64,000 nt of DNA from Mycobacterium sp. D16Q13 (GCF_002013375.1 NZ_MAEW01000012.1:1-64000); one strand, 5' to 3'; positions 53,226-62,848 are shown, counted from the first letter of the stretch. The notes: a model not told the origin generated them from the letters alone. Numbers and translations are program-made.

Positions 53226-53845
53226 CGAAAAATACTGCCATTCAACGACAAAGAACACCCGGGCGGCTGAACAGGTCGTTGGATCTCGCCATCCTGGAGG
53301 CGGCGTTCATCGTGCTTGCCGAGCAGGGATACGACGCGATGAGCATGGACGTGATCGCCGCTCGTGCCGGTGTGGGCAAGGCAGCCATCTATCGGCGCTG
53401 GTCTTCGAAGGCCGCGCTCACCGCGGATGCGATCCTGCACGGGCGCCCTTCGCTCGGGAAGCTCGACGACGTTCCGGACACCGGGAGCTTGCGCGGTGAC
53501 TTGCATGCTCTCTACGAGGCAAGGGATTTCGGCGACAACGACATCCTTACCGGCAACCTGCTGGCGGGAATCATCGCCGAGGCCGTCAACGACTCCACAC
53601 TGGCGGCAGCGCTGGATGACCTGCTCCTGTCACAAACCCGGAAGCGGATGGAAGTCGTGTTCGCCCGCGCCGCCGAGCGCGGCGAGATAGCCCGCGGCCG
53701 CGACCTGTCACTGGTGTACGACATACCGCTGGGCCTCAGCCTCACTGCGGCCCTCAAGAGGACTGTCATCGACGAGACGTACATGCGCCGTATGGTCGAC
53801 GACGTGATTCTTCCGTTGGTTCAGGGGCCCGTCAGACCGAGGTAG
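53222..53845 (+). CDS. TetR-family regulator
   Basis: 207 residues from ATG 53222, overlapping mmpL by four bases. Helix-turn-helix: [18 protein letters not shown] ... [20 protein letters not shown]-terminal ligand domain ends [15 protein letters not shown]. Third gene of the mmpS-mmpL operon and so likely its local repressor. Confidence 0.9.
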   Translation: MTKNTAIQRQRTPGRLNRSLDLAILEAAFIVLAEQGYDAMSMDVIAARAGVGKAAIYRRWSSKAALTADAILHGRPSLGKLDDVPDTGSLRGDLHALYEARDFGDNDILTGNLLAGIIAEAVNDSTLAAALDDLLLSQTRKRMEVVFARAAERGEIARGRDLSLVYDIPLGLSLTAALKRTVIDETYMRRMVDDVILPLVQGPVRPR

Positions 53846-53886
53846 GTCTTCGTAATCCCTCTGAAACAGTCATTTCCGCTGGACGG

Positions 53887-55932
53887 TCAGGGCACTACTC
53901 GAGGTAGATCCGCCGGCTGCCGGTGTCGCGTCGGTGAGAGCGAAGGTCGGCCGTCGAGTTCGTGGCCGATGAGGCGAGAGCTGTTGGTGACGACAGCGAC
54001 CGAAGACGCGTTGTGCAATATGGCCGCGATAACCGGCGAGAGTGCACCCCCGGCGCCCACTACCAGCCCGATAGCGTTGACGGCGATCGACATGGCGTAG
54101 TTCTGTCGGATAACAGTCACGGCCCGGCCGCCCAGCCCACGCACGTCGAGCAGCTTACGCAGGTCGTCACTAGACAGGGCCACGTCAGCGGTTTCCACCG
54201 CCACATCGGTTCCGTTGAGTCCCATGGCAATTCCGATATCTGCCGCCGCCAGCGCGGGCGCGTCGTTGACGCCGTCACCAACCATCGCGACGACATGCCC
54301 GGCGCTGCGCAGTTGACTCACGGTCTGGAGCTTGTCCTCGGGCAGCACCTCGGCCTGCCACTCTTCGATTCCCAATTCCTCTGCCACGGCCCGTGCTGTC
54401 TCGGTGTGATCGCCGGTGAGCATGACCACCCGCTTGACACCCGATGACCGCAGTGCCGCCAGCACCTCGGCAGCCTCAGGACGGATCTCGTCGCGCAGAC
54501 TGATGAGTCCGACGAGAACGCCGTCCACTGCCAGTAGAAGCGGAGTTTCGGCGCGGCGCCGGAGTTTGGCCACCCACTCGTCGGCCTCCGGGGTCACCCG
54601 GACGTTCTCCTTGCTCAGCAGTGCCGGGCTGCCCAACAGGAGGGTGCGCCCGTCGGCACGGGTCCGCATCCCCAGGCCAACCAACACCTCACACTCCTCG
54701 TGCGGCGGGATGACGATGTGGCGTTCCTCGGTCGAGCGGATGACAGCCTCCCCTAAGGGATGCCGAGCGTGGATCTCGGAGCTCGCCGCGTACGCGAGCA
54801 CCTGTTCCGGCTCCCAACCTTCTTTGAAGGCAACGATGTTCGTTACCACCGGCCGGCCGATGGTCAACGTTCCGGTCTTGTCGAACACGAATGCGTCGAC
54901 TCGGCCGGCAAGTTCCAGATGGGAACCGCCCTTGACCAGGATTCCCCTGCGCGCTCCGTTGCCGATGGCCGCACTGATGGCGGTGGGGGTAGACAATCCC
55001 ACCGCGCACGGGCAAGCCACCAAAAGCATCGTCATCGCGCGCCGCACATCCCTCGTCACCATCAGGGTGCCCAGCGACAGTAGGAACGAGGCCGGAACGA
55101 ATCGGCGTGAGAAGTTCTCACCGACAGTCTGAATCGGCGCGCGGTCACGCTGCGCCTGCTCAACCCGCGTGATAATCCGGCCGATGATCGTCTGTCCGCC
55201 AACGGCCGCGGCACGCACGACGATGCGGCCACGCATGACGACCGAGCCCGCATGCACCTGTCCCCCAGCCACGACACTGACCGGCAGGGTTTCACCTGTG
55301 ATGGCCGATTGGTCGACGATCGCGTCACCGTCCACTATCTCGCCGTCGACGGGAATGGCCACCTGCTCGTGGACCACCACCTCGTCGCCGATCACCAGCG
55401 ATGCCGTAGCGACCTGAACCTCGGTGCCATCGCGCAGACGGACCCACGAGGTGTCCTGGCTGCCCGACAACAGATCCGCGATGGCGCGACGAGTACGCCG
55501 GAGCGTGAGGTCCTGCAGATACTCGCCGATGTTGAGCAGCCACAACACGGTCAGGGCAACCACGTTCTCCCGCAGCACCAGGCTGGCCACGGTGGCCGCC
55601 GACACCAACAGATCCGTGCCTGCCGATCTGCCGCTGCGCAGTGCGGCAAGTGCACCCCGCAAGAACGGATAGCCGCTGAAAATCGTGACTGCCGTTGCCA
55701 ATACCCGGCCTGTCGGCCCCAGAAGCGGCGGACGCCGCAGCGGATACCGGCGAACTCCGAGCACCACCAGGGCCGCACCGCCCACGGCCATGCGCAGCAC
55801 GTCGCCGTTGCGCACATCGGACGAATGCGGTTCTCGCATCGACGAATCCGGTAACGGGGCATCGAGGGCGCCGACCAGTGCGGCCAGGATCTCATCGGCC
55901 GAACCACTTGCCTTCGAGTACCACACCACCAC
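53887..55932 (-). CDS. ctpC: P1B-type metal-transporting ATPase, CtpC-like
   Basis: 681 residues. P-type motifs: TGE in SAITGETLPV, membrane CPC in ACPCAVGLSTP, DKTGT phosphorylation site, HP in RHPLGEA, GDGVNDAP. Region NGARRGILVKGGSHLE is typical of CtpC/CtpV. The N-terminal metal domain is reduced. Downstream of a PacL1-type protein, as Rv3269-Rv3270, where the pair resists zinc. Converges on tetR. Confidence 0.92.
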   Translation of the reverse strand: MVVWYSKASGSADEILAALVGALDAPLPDSSMREPHSSDVRNGDVLRMAVGGAALVVLGVRRYPLRRPPLLGPTGRVLATAVTIFSGYPFLRGALAALRSGRSAGTDLLVSAATVASLVLRENVVALTVLWLLNIGEYLQDLTLRRTRRAIADLLSGSQDTSWVRLRDGTEVQVATASLVIGDEVVVHEQVAIPVDGEIVDGDAIVDQSAITGETLPVSVVAGGQVHAGSVVMRGRIVVRAAAVGGQTIIGRIITRVEQAQRDRAPIQTVGENFSRRFVPASFLLSLGTLMVTRDVRRAMTMLLVACPCAVGLSTPTAISAAIGNGARRGILVKGGSHLELAGRVDAFVFDKTGTLTIGRPVVTNIVAFKEGWEPEQVLAYAASSEIHARHPLGEAVIRSTEERHIVIPPHEECEVLVGLGMRTRADGRTLLLGSPALLSKENVRVTPEADEWVAKLRRRAETPLLLAVDGVLVGLISLRDEIRPEAAEVLAALRSSGVKRVVMLTGDHTETARAVAEELGIEEWQAEVLPEDKLQTVSQLRSAGHVVAMVGDGVNDAPALAAADIGIAMGLNGTDVAVETADVALSSDDLRKLLDVRGLGGRAVTVIRQNYAMSIAVNAIGLVVGAGGALSPVIAAILHNASSVAVVTNSSRLIGHELDGRPSLSPTRHRQPADLPRVVP

Positions 55933-55964
55933 CGGCGTCAGATACGACAGTGACCATGTGCGGC

Positions 55965-56249
55965 TCAGTGCTCGTGGTCGTGACCGGCTTCTCCCACCAC
56001 GGGCGGCGGAGCCTCTTCTCCAATGCGCTCCCGCGCCTCCGCGACGACGTCTCCAATCGCCAACCGGGCGCGTTCGGCGCCTTCCTCGGCCTTACGCACT
56101 CCTCGCAGACCCCAGGCGGTGACGACGACACTGGCGTCGCGGACGGGAACCTTGGCCGCGGCCTTGCGTACGACTTCGTAGGCGGCGACTCCCACCGCAC
56201 CGGTTGCCACCGTTGATGCGGCCTTCACTAACAGTCCGTGCCATACCAT
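55965..56249 (-). CDS. pacL1: PacL1-like DUF1490 metal-efflux chaperone
   Basis: 94 residues. N-terminal helix WHGLLVKAASTVATGAVGVAAYE, a charged helical middle, and a His-rich end AGHDHEH that fits the PacL metal-binding C-terminus. Directly before ctpC. PacL1 stabilises CtpC and binds zinc in M. tuberculosis. Confidence 0.92.
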   Translation of the reverse strand: MVWHGLLVKAASTVATGAVGVAAYEVVRKAAAKVPVRDASVVVTAWGLRGVRKAEEGAERARLAIGDVVAEARERIGEEAPPPVVGEAGHDHEH

Positions 56250-56357
56250 CAGCCAATCACCCTTCCGCTCAATGCATTTGAGTCACGCTTCATCGCGCGC
56301 CGCGGCTCTTTAACGAAACCTACTCTCGATCACGGCTCGAGGTGACCGGTTGAGTCA

Positions 56358-56380
56358 TAATGATAACGGTTGTCATTATC
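56358..56380. promoter_or_regulatory. 11-1-11 Fur/Zur-like palindrome upstream of pacL1-ctpC
   Basis: Arms ATAATGATAAC (56358-56368) and GTTGTCATTAT (56370-56380) match at 10 of 11 positions around one G. Layout and AT/GTT content are like Fur or Zur operators. It lies 109-131 bases before pacL1. Confidence 0.6.
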
Positions 56381-56427
56381 GGCCAGTATGGCAGGCCCCC
56401 GCCCAACTGGCGCGCCGACGTGGCCAC

Positions 56428-56478
56428 GACATGCGGCGCATGGTCAACGACGTGATTCCCCTGCTTCAGGGGCCGTCA
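56428..56478 (+). pseudogene. Remnant of a TetR regulator C-terminus
   Basis: The plus strand encodes DMRRMVNDVIPLLQGP, closely matching [16 protein letters not shown] at the end of the intact TetR at 53222-53845 with one residue deleted. Nothing of the DNA-binding domain precedes it. It lies just after the palindrome, pointing to a decayed regulator gene. Confidence 0.65.
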
Positions 56479-56483
56479 TCGTG

Positions 56484-56777
56484 TCACGGGAACGCAGCTG
56501 AGCTACCCGGTTTCCCGTCCCCGAACCCAGCGCTTGCCTTGACGCCGCCGGAGGCTCCGGCACCGTCCACCCCACCGGACATCTGCGGCCCACGCGATCC
56601 CGACATCGAAGCCGGCAGCCGGGTCCCACGCGACATGTTCAACGCAGGCAACTGCCCGGGCGCGTCAACCGGGCCGTAGGGAGCAGGATGAGGCGACGGT
56701 AGCTCCGCCGATGCAGGTACGGTGAGCACCACGGCAAATCCCATGGATACTATTGCGACACATAATGATCGAATCAT
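56484..56777 (-). CDS. Small exported protein of MspA cassette (second)
   Basis: 97 residues. Signal peptide (MIRSLCVAIVSMGFAVVLTVPASA) with cleavage likely before ELPSP. Mature part is Pro then Gly/Ser/Ala-rich with no Cys (SRGPQMSGGVDGAGASGG). The ATG overlaps the previous gene by four bases. I do not recognise a family. Last of a three-gene operon behind an MspA-type porin, so likely envelope-located. Confidence 0.7.
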   Translation of the reverse strand: MIRSLCVAIVSMGFAVVLTVPASAELPSPHPAPYGPVDAPGQLPALNMSRGTRLPASMSGSRGPQMSGGVDGAGASGGVKASAGFGDGKPGSSAAFP

Positions 56778-57076
56778 GGGGCCGTTCCTTCCCTTGTCCC
56801 ACGTGGGTCCTCCAACTGCCCGGACGTCATTCCGGCACCAATTCGAGCGGTAAATCCCGCGCCAAGCCCAGCCGTTATCTGGGTGCCGCGCCGCGGTGGA
56901 GGCGATAGCCCGAAAGATGGTTGCGATGGTAGGGCTGCTTGATTATTGGGCGCTCCCCCAGGCACTGCTACCGGCACTGCGGGCATCGGCTTTATCGGCA
57001 GCGGGTCCGCGGCGGCCACCGGCGCCCCGCACAACGAACATATCAAGACCGTTGCGGCACAGAAGAATTTCATCAT
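56774..57076 (-). CDS. Small exported protein of MspA cassette (first)
   Basis: 100 residues. Signal peptide (MMKFFCAATVLICSLCGAPVAAA), then Pro-rich and Gly-rich segments (PMPAVPVAVPGGAP; AGLGAGFTARIGAGMTSG). No known domain. Start base overlaps the stop of the MspA gene (1 base) and its end overlaps the next small gene. A translationally coupled partner of the porin. Confidence 0.7.
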   Translation of the reverse strand: MMKFFCAATVLICSLCGAPVAAADPLPIKPMPAVPVAVPGGAPNNQAALPSQPSFGLSPPPRRGTQITAGLGAGFTARIGAGMTSGQLEDPRGTREGTAP

Positions 57077-57726
57077 CAGATCTTGATCGGGTCGCCATAG
57101 ATGGCGAATTCAGTGTGGCCGGTCTCGGTGGACACACGCAGCGAGGCAAAGGACCGGACAGTAACGTCCCCTCCGCAGGCGTCCGCCTTCACATGGACGT
57201 TGTCCAGATCCAGCGCCCCCGTATTGCCCCGCGACAGAACCATATTTCCCAGCGGCAGGTTCACAATGACGCCCGGTTGCACCACGGTTTGCACAAATCC
57301 GCTGACTCCAGCGCTGCCTCCAACTCCCACCGTCTGCAGGGGAAGCACGCCGACGTTCACCGACGGCGCGATGCCTGCGGATCCGCCGATCTGCAATCCC
57401 GATGACACATCGGATTGGCAGCCGAGCTGGTAGCCGATGAGGAACAGGCTGTCGGTGATGGGATTGCTGCCACCGGTCGCGGTTGCCGTACCCGAGAGCG
57501 TAATGAAGGCCTCGCGTGAGTTCGTGGCCGCCGCCAGGTTGGGCACGGAGTTCACGCGCTCGTTCTCCAACCGGATCTCCAGATGCCATCCGTCTCGAGT
57601 GGTCCTCGAATATTGCTGCGGCGCCATATCTTTTGGCTCTGCGATGGCCGTGGCGGTATCTGTGAGCCCGCACGCGGCCATGAAGAAGCCCGTGCTGATG
57701 AGGCGGGCAATCACGAAATCCGCCAT
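57076..57726 (-). CDS. MspA-type porin
   Basis: 216 residues. Signal segment to about residue 30 with a Cys (FFMAACG), then the MspA domain: DGWHLEIRLENERVNSVPNLAAATNSREAF, LIGYQLGCQSDVSSG and the C-terminal RSFASLRVSTETGHTEFAIYG. Has cysteine pairs (GCQSD, DACGGD) not found in M. smegmatis MspA. Likely an outer-membrane channel of a divergent subgroup. Confidence 0.85.
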   Translation of the reverse strand: MADFVIARLISTGFFMAACGLTDTATAIAEPKDMAPQQYSRTTRDGWHLEIRLENERVNSVPNLAAATNSREAFITLSGTATATGGSNPITDSLFLIGYQLGCQSDVSSGLQIGGSAGIAPSVNVGVLPLQTVGVGGSAGVSGFVQTVVQPGVIVNLPLGNMVLSRGNTGALDLDNVHVKADACGGDVTVRSFASLRVSTETGHTEFAIYGDPIKI

Positions 57727-57950
57727 TCCATGCGCAGGTGGGATACCACGGGGAGACGAGAGCGAGACGCCAGCACATGGTGGCGCACGTTCACAAACAA
57801 CGAGGGTTTACAGATAGAGGCAGAAGTCGCCACAAGAACCGGTCCAATCAACAGATACGGAGCCGCCCAGGCACCCCGATAACGGGCGTTGCACGGCTGG
57901 TGAAGGTTTGACACACGCAAGACGGCGGCAATTGCCGACTCGGAGGTCCC

Positions 57951-58325
57951 TCAGCGCCGATTGATCCCTAAGAACAGAAGCCGTTGCCACCCAGCATTAT
58001 CCGGGGCATGAGAAAGTAACGCGCTACGCCGTGACATCAACAGAACCAGCAGTGCCGCGCCACCAAGTGCGAAGACCGACACGGTGAGAGGCAGCCACAC
58101 CGGCTGCACAACCAGCCCGAGGCGAGCACGGGTGACGGCCATGCCGTGCTGCACCGGTTCCCAATGATGAACCTCGGCAGTGTCATACAACGATACCGAG
58201 GTCGCCGCGTTTGCCAAATTCGAACTCTCGCCGGGCAACAAGCAAGCGCCCCCGACCAACAAGCATAGAATTGCCAGCACGATCGCAGAGCTCAGCCGAC
58301 AGCTGGGCACCCCGCGACCTGACAT
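57951..58325 (-). CDS. Two-helix membrane protein of unknown function
   Basis: 124 residues from ATG 58325. Two hydrophobic segments: AIVLAILCLLVGGACLL near the N-terminus and LTVSVFALGGAALLVLLM near the end, with a periplasmic middle of about 45 residues (SSNLANAATSVSLYDTAEVHHW). Basic C-terminus. No family recognised. Lies alone between mspA and cobB. Confidence 0.6.
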   Translation of the reverse strand: MSGRGVPSCRLSSAIVLAILCLLVGGACLLPGESSNLANAATSVSLYDTAEVHHWEPVQHGMAVTRARLGLVVQPVWLPLTVSVFALGGAALLVLLMSRRSALLSHAPDNAGWQRLLFLGINRR

Positions 58326-58482
58326 GTCAACGATGGTACCAGGCAAATTTTCGCCGCTCCGGGCTCACGACTCGTTGTGCGCGAAACGGCTTCTGTCACA
58401 GTTGTTTCTGCTGCCACAACCGGATCGAGGCCCCGGACGTGGAATCCCTTGGTCCTGCGGGTCTGTCACAATGCCCCTCGGC

Positions 58483-59859
58483 TCAGAGTCGCGGTCTATA
58501 TCCCCACGTCGTTGCCCGTGACACAAACCGGGCCACCGCATGAGGGTGCGCCGCCGGATGCGTGTGCAGGTACGAGGCGTGGATGCGGCCCTCTCCTGCC
58601 ACCACGCCCTCACGACGGACACCGTTGGGGGTGCTCCAGGCCCAGGCACGATGCCCAGCATCGTCGCGATAGTCGACCGTGGTGCGATGAAACTCGTGCC
58701 CGCTCAATCGTTCCCCCTCGTCGAATAGCACAGAACCGGTGATCGCCACCGCGTCCCGGTACCCGAGGGTGAGCGAATCCGTGAAACGTGCACGCGCGTC
58801 GATCACCCCACACATCGGGGCGCCATCGAGGTCGTGGCACAGGTAGGTGAGCCCCGCGCATTCGGCATGAATCGGTCCCGACATATCACGAACCTGTTGG
58901 CGTAGTGATTCATTGGACGAAAGTTCGGCGGCGAACTGCTCCGGAAATCCACCCGGCAGCACCAACGCAGCGGTCTCCTCAGGCAAGGCGTCCCTTCGCG
59001 GGTCGAATTCAGCCACCACCGCACCCGCTGCGGTCAACAACTCGCGATGTTCGGCGTAGCCGAAGGTAAACGCCGAGCCAGCGGCCAGCGCCACCACGGG
59101 CTCCCCGACCACCCGAGTGCCAATGGCGTCCGCGGGATCCCACGCGGGGCCCGGCACATCACTGCGGGCAGCGGCGACAATCGCGGGTATGTCCACATGC
59201 GCGCCAACCAGCCGCGTCATCGCCTCGATCGCATCACGTGCTGCCTGGCCATGTTCGATAGCTGTCACCAATCCTAAATGTCGCGATGGGACCGATATCT
59301 CCTCGACACGAGGCAGCGCCCCGAGCACGGCAAGTCCGGCACGGTCGGCTGCTGCCGTGAGGATCTCCCGGTGCCGCGCCGATCCGACCCGGTTCAGAAT
59401 CACCCCGGCGATCCTGATCCCCGCCTCGGCGGCATGCGCCACAAAACCATGCAGCAGCGCAGCCATGCTCTGGCTGTACCCCCTCGCGTCGACCACCAGC
59501 ACCACCGGCGCCCCGAGCAAGGCGGCGATCTGGGCCGTGGACCCCTTCGCGTCGCCGATCCGGCCGTCGAAAAGACCCATCACCCCTTCGACGACCGCGA
59601 TATCCGCGTTCCGACAACCGTGACCGAACAGCGGCCCGATGAGATCGGTGCCCACGAGCACACTGTCGAGGTTGCGGCCCGGCTTACCGGTCGCCAGACT
59701 GTGATATCCGGGATCGATGTAATCCGGACCCACCTTGAACGGCGCGACCCGGTGCCCCACACGCCGCAGCGCGCCCATCAAACCCGTTGCCACTGTGGTC
59801 TTTCCGCTGCCCGATGCGGGCGCGGCGATCACGATCGCGGGAACGTTAACGGACACCAC
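58483..59859 (-). CDS. cobB: Cobyrinic acid a,c-diamide synthase
   Basis: 458 residues. P-loop APASGSGKTTVATGLMGAL at the N-terminus and FKVGPDYIDPGYH; C-terminal glutamine amidotransferase with the nucleophile Cys in HAECAGLTYL. Amidates the a and c side chains of (hydrogeno)byrinic acid using Gln and ATP. Homologue of Rv2848c. Follows cobO by 14 bases. Confidence 0.96.
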   Translation of the reverse strand: MVSVNVPAIVIAAPASGSGKTTVATGLMGALRRVGHRVAPFKVGPDYIDPGYHSLATGKPGRNLDSVLVGTDLIGPLFGHGCRNADIAVVEGVMGLFDGRIGDAKGSTAQIAALLGAPVVLVVDARGYSQSMAALLHGFVAHAAEAGIRIAGVILNRVGSARHREILTAAADRAGLAVLGALPRVEEISVPSRHLGLVTAIEHGQAARDAIEAMTRLVGAHVDIPAIVAAARSDVPGPAWDPADAIGTRVVGEPVVALAAGSAFTFGYAEHRELLTAAGAVVAEFDPRRDALPEETAALVLPGGFPEQFAAELSSNESLRQQVRDMSGPIHAECAGLTYLCHDLDGAPMCGVIDARARFTDSLTLGYRDAVAITGSVLFDEGERLSGHEFHRTTVDYRDDAGHRAWAWSTPNGVRREGVVAGEGRIHASYLHTHPAAHPHAVARFVSRATTWGYRPRL

Positions 59860-59873
59860 GCACTACCATCGGA

Positions 59874-60488
59874 TTACCACTCGATGCCGCGTTGACCCTT
59901 GCGGCCCTGGTCCATCGGATGCTTAACCTTCGTCATCTCGGTGACCAAGTCGGCGGCATCCAGAAGCTGTTGCGGCGCATCGCGTCCGGTGATCACGACG
60001 TGCTGCATACCAGGGCGATTCCGCAGCACAGAGACCACCTCGTCGACGTCAACCCAGCCCCACTTGAGCGGGTAGGTGAATTCGTCGAGTACGTAGAAGC
60101 CGTGTTCCTCGGCGGCCAGTCGCCGGGCAATCTCGGCCCATCCGGCGGCGGCATCGGCAGCATGGTCGGTTTCGGTGCCCGCCCGACGCGACCAGGACCA
60201 GCCCGACCCCATCTTGTGCCACTGAACCGAACCGCCGATCCCGTGCTCATCGTGCAGCTTAGCGAGCTCACCGAAAACCGACTCCTCGCCCACTCGCCAC
60301 TTCGCACTCTTGACGAACTGGAACACAGCGACATCCGCACCGTGATGCCAGGCACGCAGCGCCATGCCAAAGGCAGCGGTGGACTTGCCTTTTCCGGCAC
60401 CGGTATGCACCGCGAGTACCGGGGCATTACGACGCGCTTTCGTGGTGAGCCCGTCTTCTGGCACTACCAGCGGTTGTCCCTGCGGCAT
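59874..60488 (-). CDS. cobO: Corrinoid adenosyltransferase
   Basis: 204 residues. P-loop HTGAGKGKSTAAFGMALRA, then VAVFQFVKSAKWRVGEE and VLDEFTYPLKWGWVDVDEVV. CobA/CobO type; transfers adenosyl from ATP to cob(I)alamin. Homologue of Rv2849c. Eighteen bases after the chelatase gene. Confidence 0.95.
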   Translation of the reverse strand: MPQGQPLVVPEDGLTTKARRNAPVLAVHTGAGKGKSTAAFGMALRAWHHGADVAVFQFVKSAKWRVGEESVFGELAKLHDEHGIGGSVQWHKMGSGWSWSRRAGTETDHAADAAAGWAEIARRLAAEEHGFYVLDEFTYPLKWGWVDVDEVVSVLRNRPGMQHVVITGRDAPQQLLDAADLVTEMTKVKHPMDQGRKGQRGIEW

Positions 60489-60506
60489 TGAACCTCCTCC
60501 GCTATC

Positions 60507-62387
60507 TCACGCAGCTGCAGTGGCGCCGCGGACCACACCGGCGAGCCGGTCGGCATTCAGGTGGTCCAGCTGGATCACCGGTGCATCAAGCTGTTGCGCC
60601 AGTGTGACCGCCAAATCCATTCTTACGAAAGATGTCTCGCAATCGACCACCACACAAGCCACCTGTTCGGCGCGCAGCATTCCCGCGGCGCGACGAGCCC
60701 GCCCCAAGGGATCCGGGCCCCCGGTAGCGCGCCCATCGGTGAGCACGACTACCAGGGCGCGACGATGCGGATCACGGCCACGCTCGCGGGACACGAGATC
60801 GCGCGCCGCCAAAAGTCCTTGTGCCAACGGCGTTTTACCGCCGGTGTCGAACTGCTGAAGCCTTCGCCCCGCGATATGCGTCGAACTTGTCGGCGCCAGC
60901 AGCGTCGCCGCTTCCTGGCCACGGAAGGTAATGACCGCGACCTTGTCGCGTCGCTGATAGGCATCGCGCAGCAGCGACAAGGTGGCTCCACTGACCGCCG
61001 ACATCTTCTGGCGTGCCGCCATCGACCCGGAGGCGTCGACAACGAAAATCACCAGATTGCCTTCGCGCCCTTCCCTGATCGCCCACTGCACATCGGAGAA
61101 CACCGGTTTGGGCAGCCTGCCGGGTTCGGTCACCCTGCCCGCAGCGGACATCAGCGTGCCAATCACGTGCACCCCGAATCCCTCATCGGAGCTCGGGGCG
61201 ATCACCTTGCCGGTACGGTTGCGCGCCGCGGAACGTCGTCCGGGGGCACCCATGCCAACGCCCGGCACCCGAAGCGTCTTGGCGCGAAATGTCGCCGAAG
61301 GCGTCGGGCTGGGCCGGGACGGCGCCGGCATCGACGCTGACTCCTGTTGCGAATCATCAGCTTTAGGAGGATTCGACGAAGGTTCGGGTGCGCCACCACC
61401 GGGGCCATCCGGATCGGGGTCTGGGTCGTCTCCGCCGGGATCGTGATCCTGCGGCGGCGCGCTATCGCGCATCGCCTGGTCGAGCTGCTCCTGATCCAGG
61501 CCCGGCTCGTCGAACGGGTCTCGCCGTCGGCGGTGCGGCAGCGCCAGCTCGGCGGCCACCCGGATATCGGACTCCCCGACCACTTCGGCACCACGCCATG
61601 CGGCATGGGCGACAGCGGCACGGGCCACCACCAGATCGGCGCGCATCCCATCCACATCGAAAGCCGCGCACAGAGCGGCAATACGCAGTAATTCGGCATC
61701 GGGCAAGGTGACCCGGGGCAGCAGCTGTCGAGCATCGGCAATCCGTCCCGCCAGCTCGGCCTCCTCGGAGGCGTAACGGGAGACGAACCCCGCGGGATCT
61801 GCCTCATAGGCAAGTCGCCTACGGATGACCTCGGCCCGCACCGACACCTCCCGAGAGGCGTGTACATCCACCGCGAATCCGAAGCGATCCAGCAGCTGCG
61901 GCCGCAGCTCTCCCTCCTCGGGGTTCATGGTGCCAATCAGCACGAATCGTGCGTCGTACGAATGGGATACGCCATCGCGTTCTACATGCACCCGACCCAT
62001 CGCCGCCGCATCGAGGATCACGTCAACCAGATGGTCGTGCAGCAGGTTGACCTCGTCCACGTACAGCACGCCGCCGTTGGCCCGCGCCAAAAGCCCTGGG
62101 GAAAATGCGTGTTCGCCGTCGCGCAGCACCTTCTGCAGGTCCAGGGATCCAACGACCCGATCTTCGGTCGCACCGATAGGGAGTTCCACCAGGCGTGCGC
62201 CGTCGACAGAACCCAGCACGGAGGTCAGGGCGCGCACCGCCGTCGACTTGGCCGTGCCCTTCTCCCCGCGGATAAGCACTCCGCCGATATCGGGGCGCAC
62301 CGCGGAGAGCACGAGCGCCAACCGCAGCTGGTCGTGGCCCACGATTGCGCTGAGCGGGTATCCGGGAATGCCTGTGGCGCTGGTCAT
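60507..62387 (-). CDS. ChlI/ChlD-like chelatase subunit fusion
   Basis: 626 residues. AAA+ domain with [17 protein letters not shown] and [20 protein letters not shown]; an acidic/Pro linker ([15 protein letters not shown]); a C-terminal von Willebrand A domain with the [15 protein letters not shown]. Homologue of Rv2850c. In the cob operon it probably serves cobalt insertion with CobN. Coupled with the GNAT gene by ATGA. Confidence 0.92.
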   Translation of the reverse strand: MTSATGIPGYPLSAIVGHDQLRLALVLSAVRPDIGGVLIRGEKGTAKSTAVRALTSVLGSVDGARLVELPIGATEDRVVGSLDLQKVLRDGEHAFSPGLLARANGGVLYVDEVNLLHDHLVDVILDAAAMGRVHVERDGVSHSYDARFVLIGTMNPEEGELRPQLLDRFGFAVDVHASREVSVRAEVIRRRLAYEADPAGFVSRYASEEAELAGRIADARQLLPRVTLPDAELLRIAALCAAFDVDGMRADLVVARAAVAHAAWRGAEVVGESDIRVAAELALPHRRRRDPFDEPGLDQEQLDQAMRDSAPPQDHDPGGDDPDPDPDGPGGGAPEPSSNPPKADDSQQESASMPAPSRPSPTPSATFRAKTLRVPGVGMGAPGRRSAARNRTGKVIAPSSDEGFGVHVIGTLMSAAGRVTEPGRLPKPVFSDVQWAIREGREGNLVIFVVDASGSMAARQKMSAVSGATLSLLRDAYQRRDKVAVITFRGQEAATLLAPTSSTHIAGRRLQQFDTGGKTPLAQGLLAARDLVSRERGRDPHRRALVVVLTDGRATGGPDPLGRARRAAGMLRAEQVACVVVDCETSFVRMDLAVTLAQQLDAPVIQLDHLNADRLAGVVRGATAAA

Positions 62388-62848
62388 TTCCCGGCCATCC
62401 AGGTCATGGGCACGTGCGGTATCCCGTCCTCGAGAAATTCGTCACCGGAGACTACGAATCCCAGCTTGCCATACATGTCTCCCAGGTGGGCCTGCGCATT
62501 CAGTCGACAGCGTGCACCGCCGATCTCGGTCAGCGCGGCACGGACCAATCGCGCCGCATGCCCATGGCCGCGTTCGGCGTCGGCCGTACATACCCGGCCG
62601 ATCCAGAACCCCGAACCCTCCGGATCCGCGAGCACCCGTAGACCACTGACGACATCGTCGTTCTCGTTCTTGATCCAAAAATGCCGGGTCTCTGGCTTGA
62701 GATCGCGACCGTCGAGATCTTGGTAGGCACAGTTCTGACCGACGATGAACGCCTCGGCGCGCAACCGCAGCAGTCCGTACAGCGTCGCGGTGTCCAGGTC
62801 AGCGGACCAGGACCACCCCGGTTGTGCCAGCACGGCCGGCGGCGTCAC
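62384..62848 (-). CDS. GNAT acetyltransferase (Rv2851c-like)
   Basis: 154 residues from GTG 62848, which overlaps the mqo stop by four bases. GNAT fold with [23 protein letters not shown] at the N-terminus and AcCoA loop [24 protein letters not shown]. Substrate unknown; the ElaA-type family acetylates amines. Fixed in place between mqo and the chelatase gene. Confidence 0.9.
   Translation of the reverse strand: MTPPAVLAQPGWSWSADLDTATLYGLLRLRAEAFIVGQNCAYQDLDGRDLKPETRHFWIKNENDDVVSGLRVLADPEGSGFWIGRVCTADAERGHGHAARLVRAALTEIGGARCRLNAQAHLGDMYGKLGFVVSGDEFLEDGIPHVPMTWMAGK

Noticed and set aside
56350..56679. A 109-codon plus-strand gene upstream of the MspA cassette
   Set aside because: Only the TetR tail at 56428-56478 is meaningful; the rest is antisense to the small exported protein gene.
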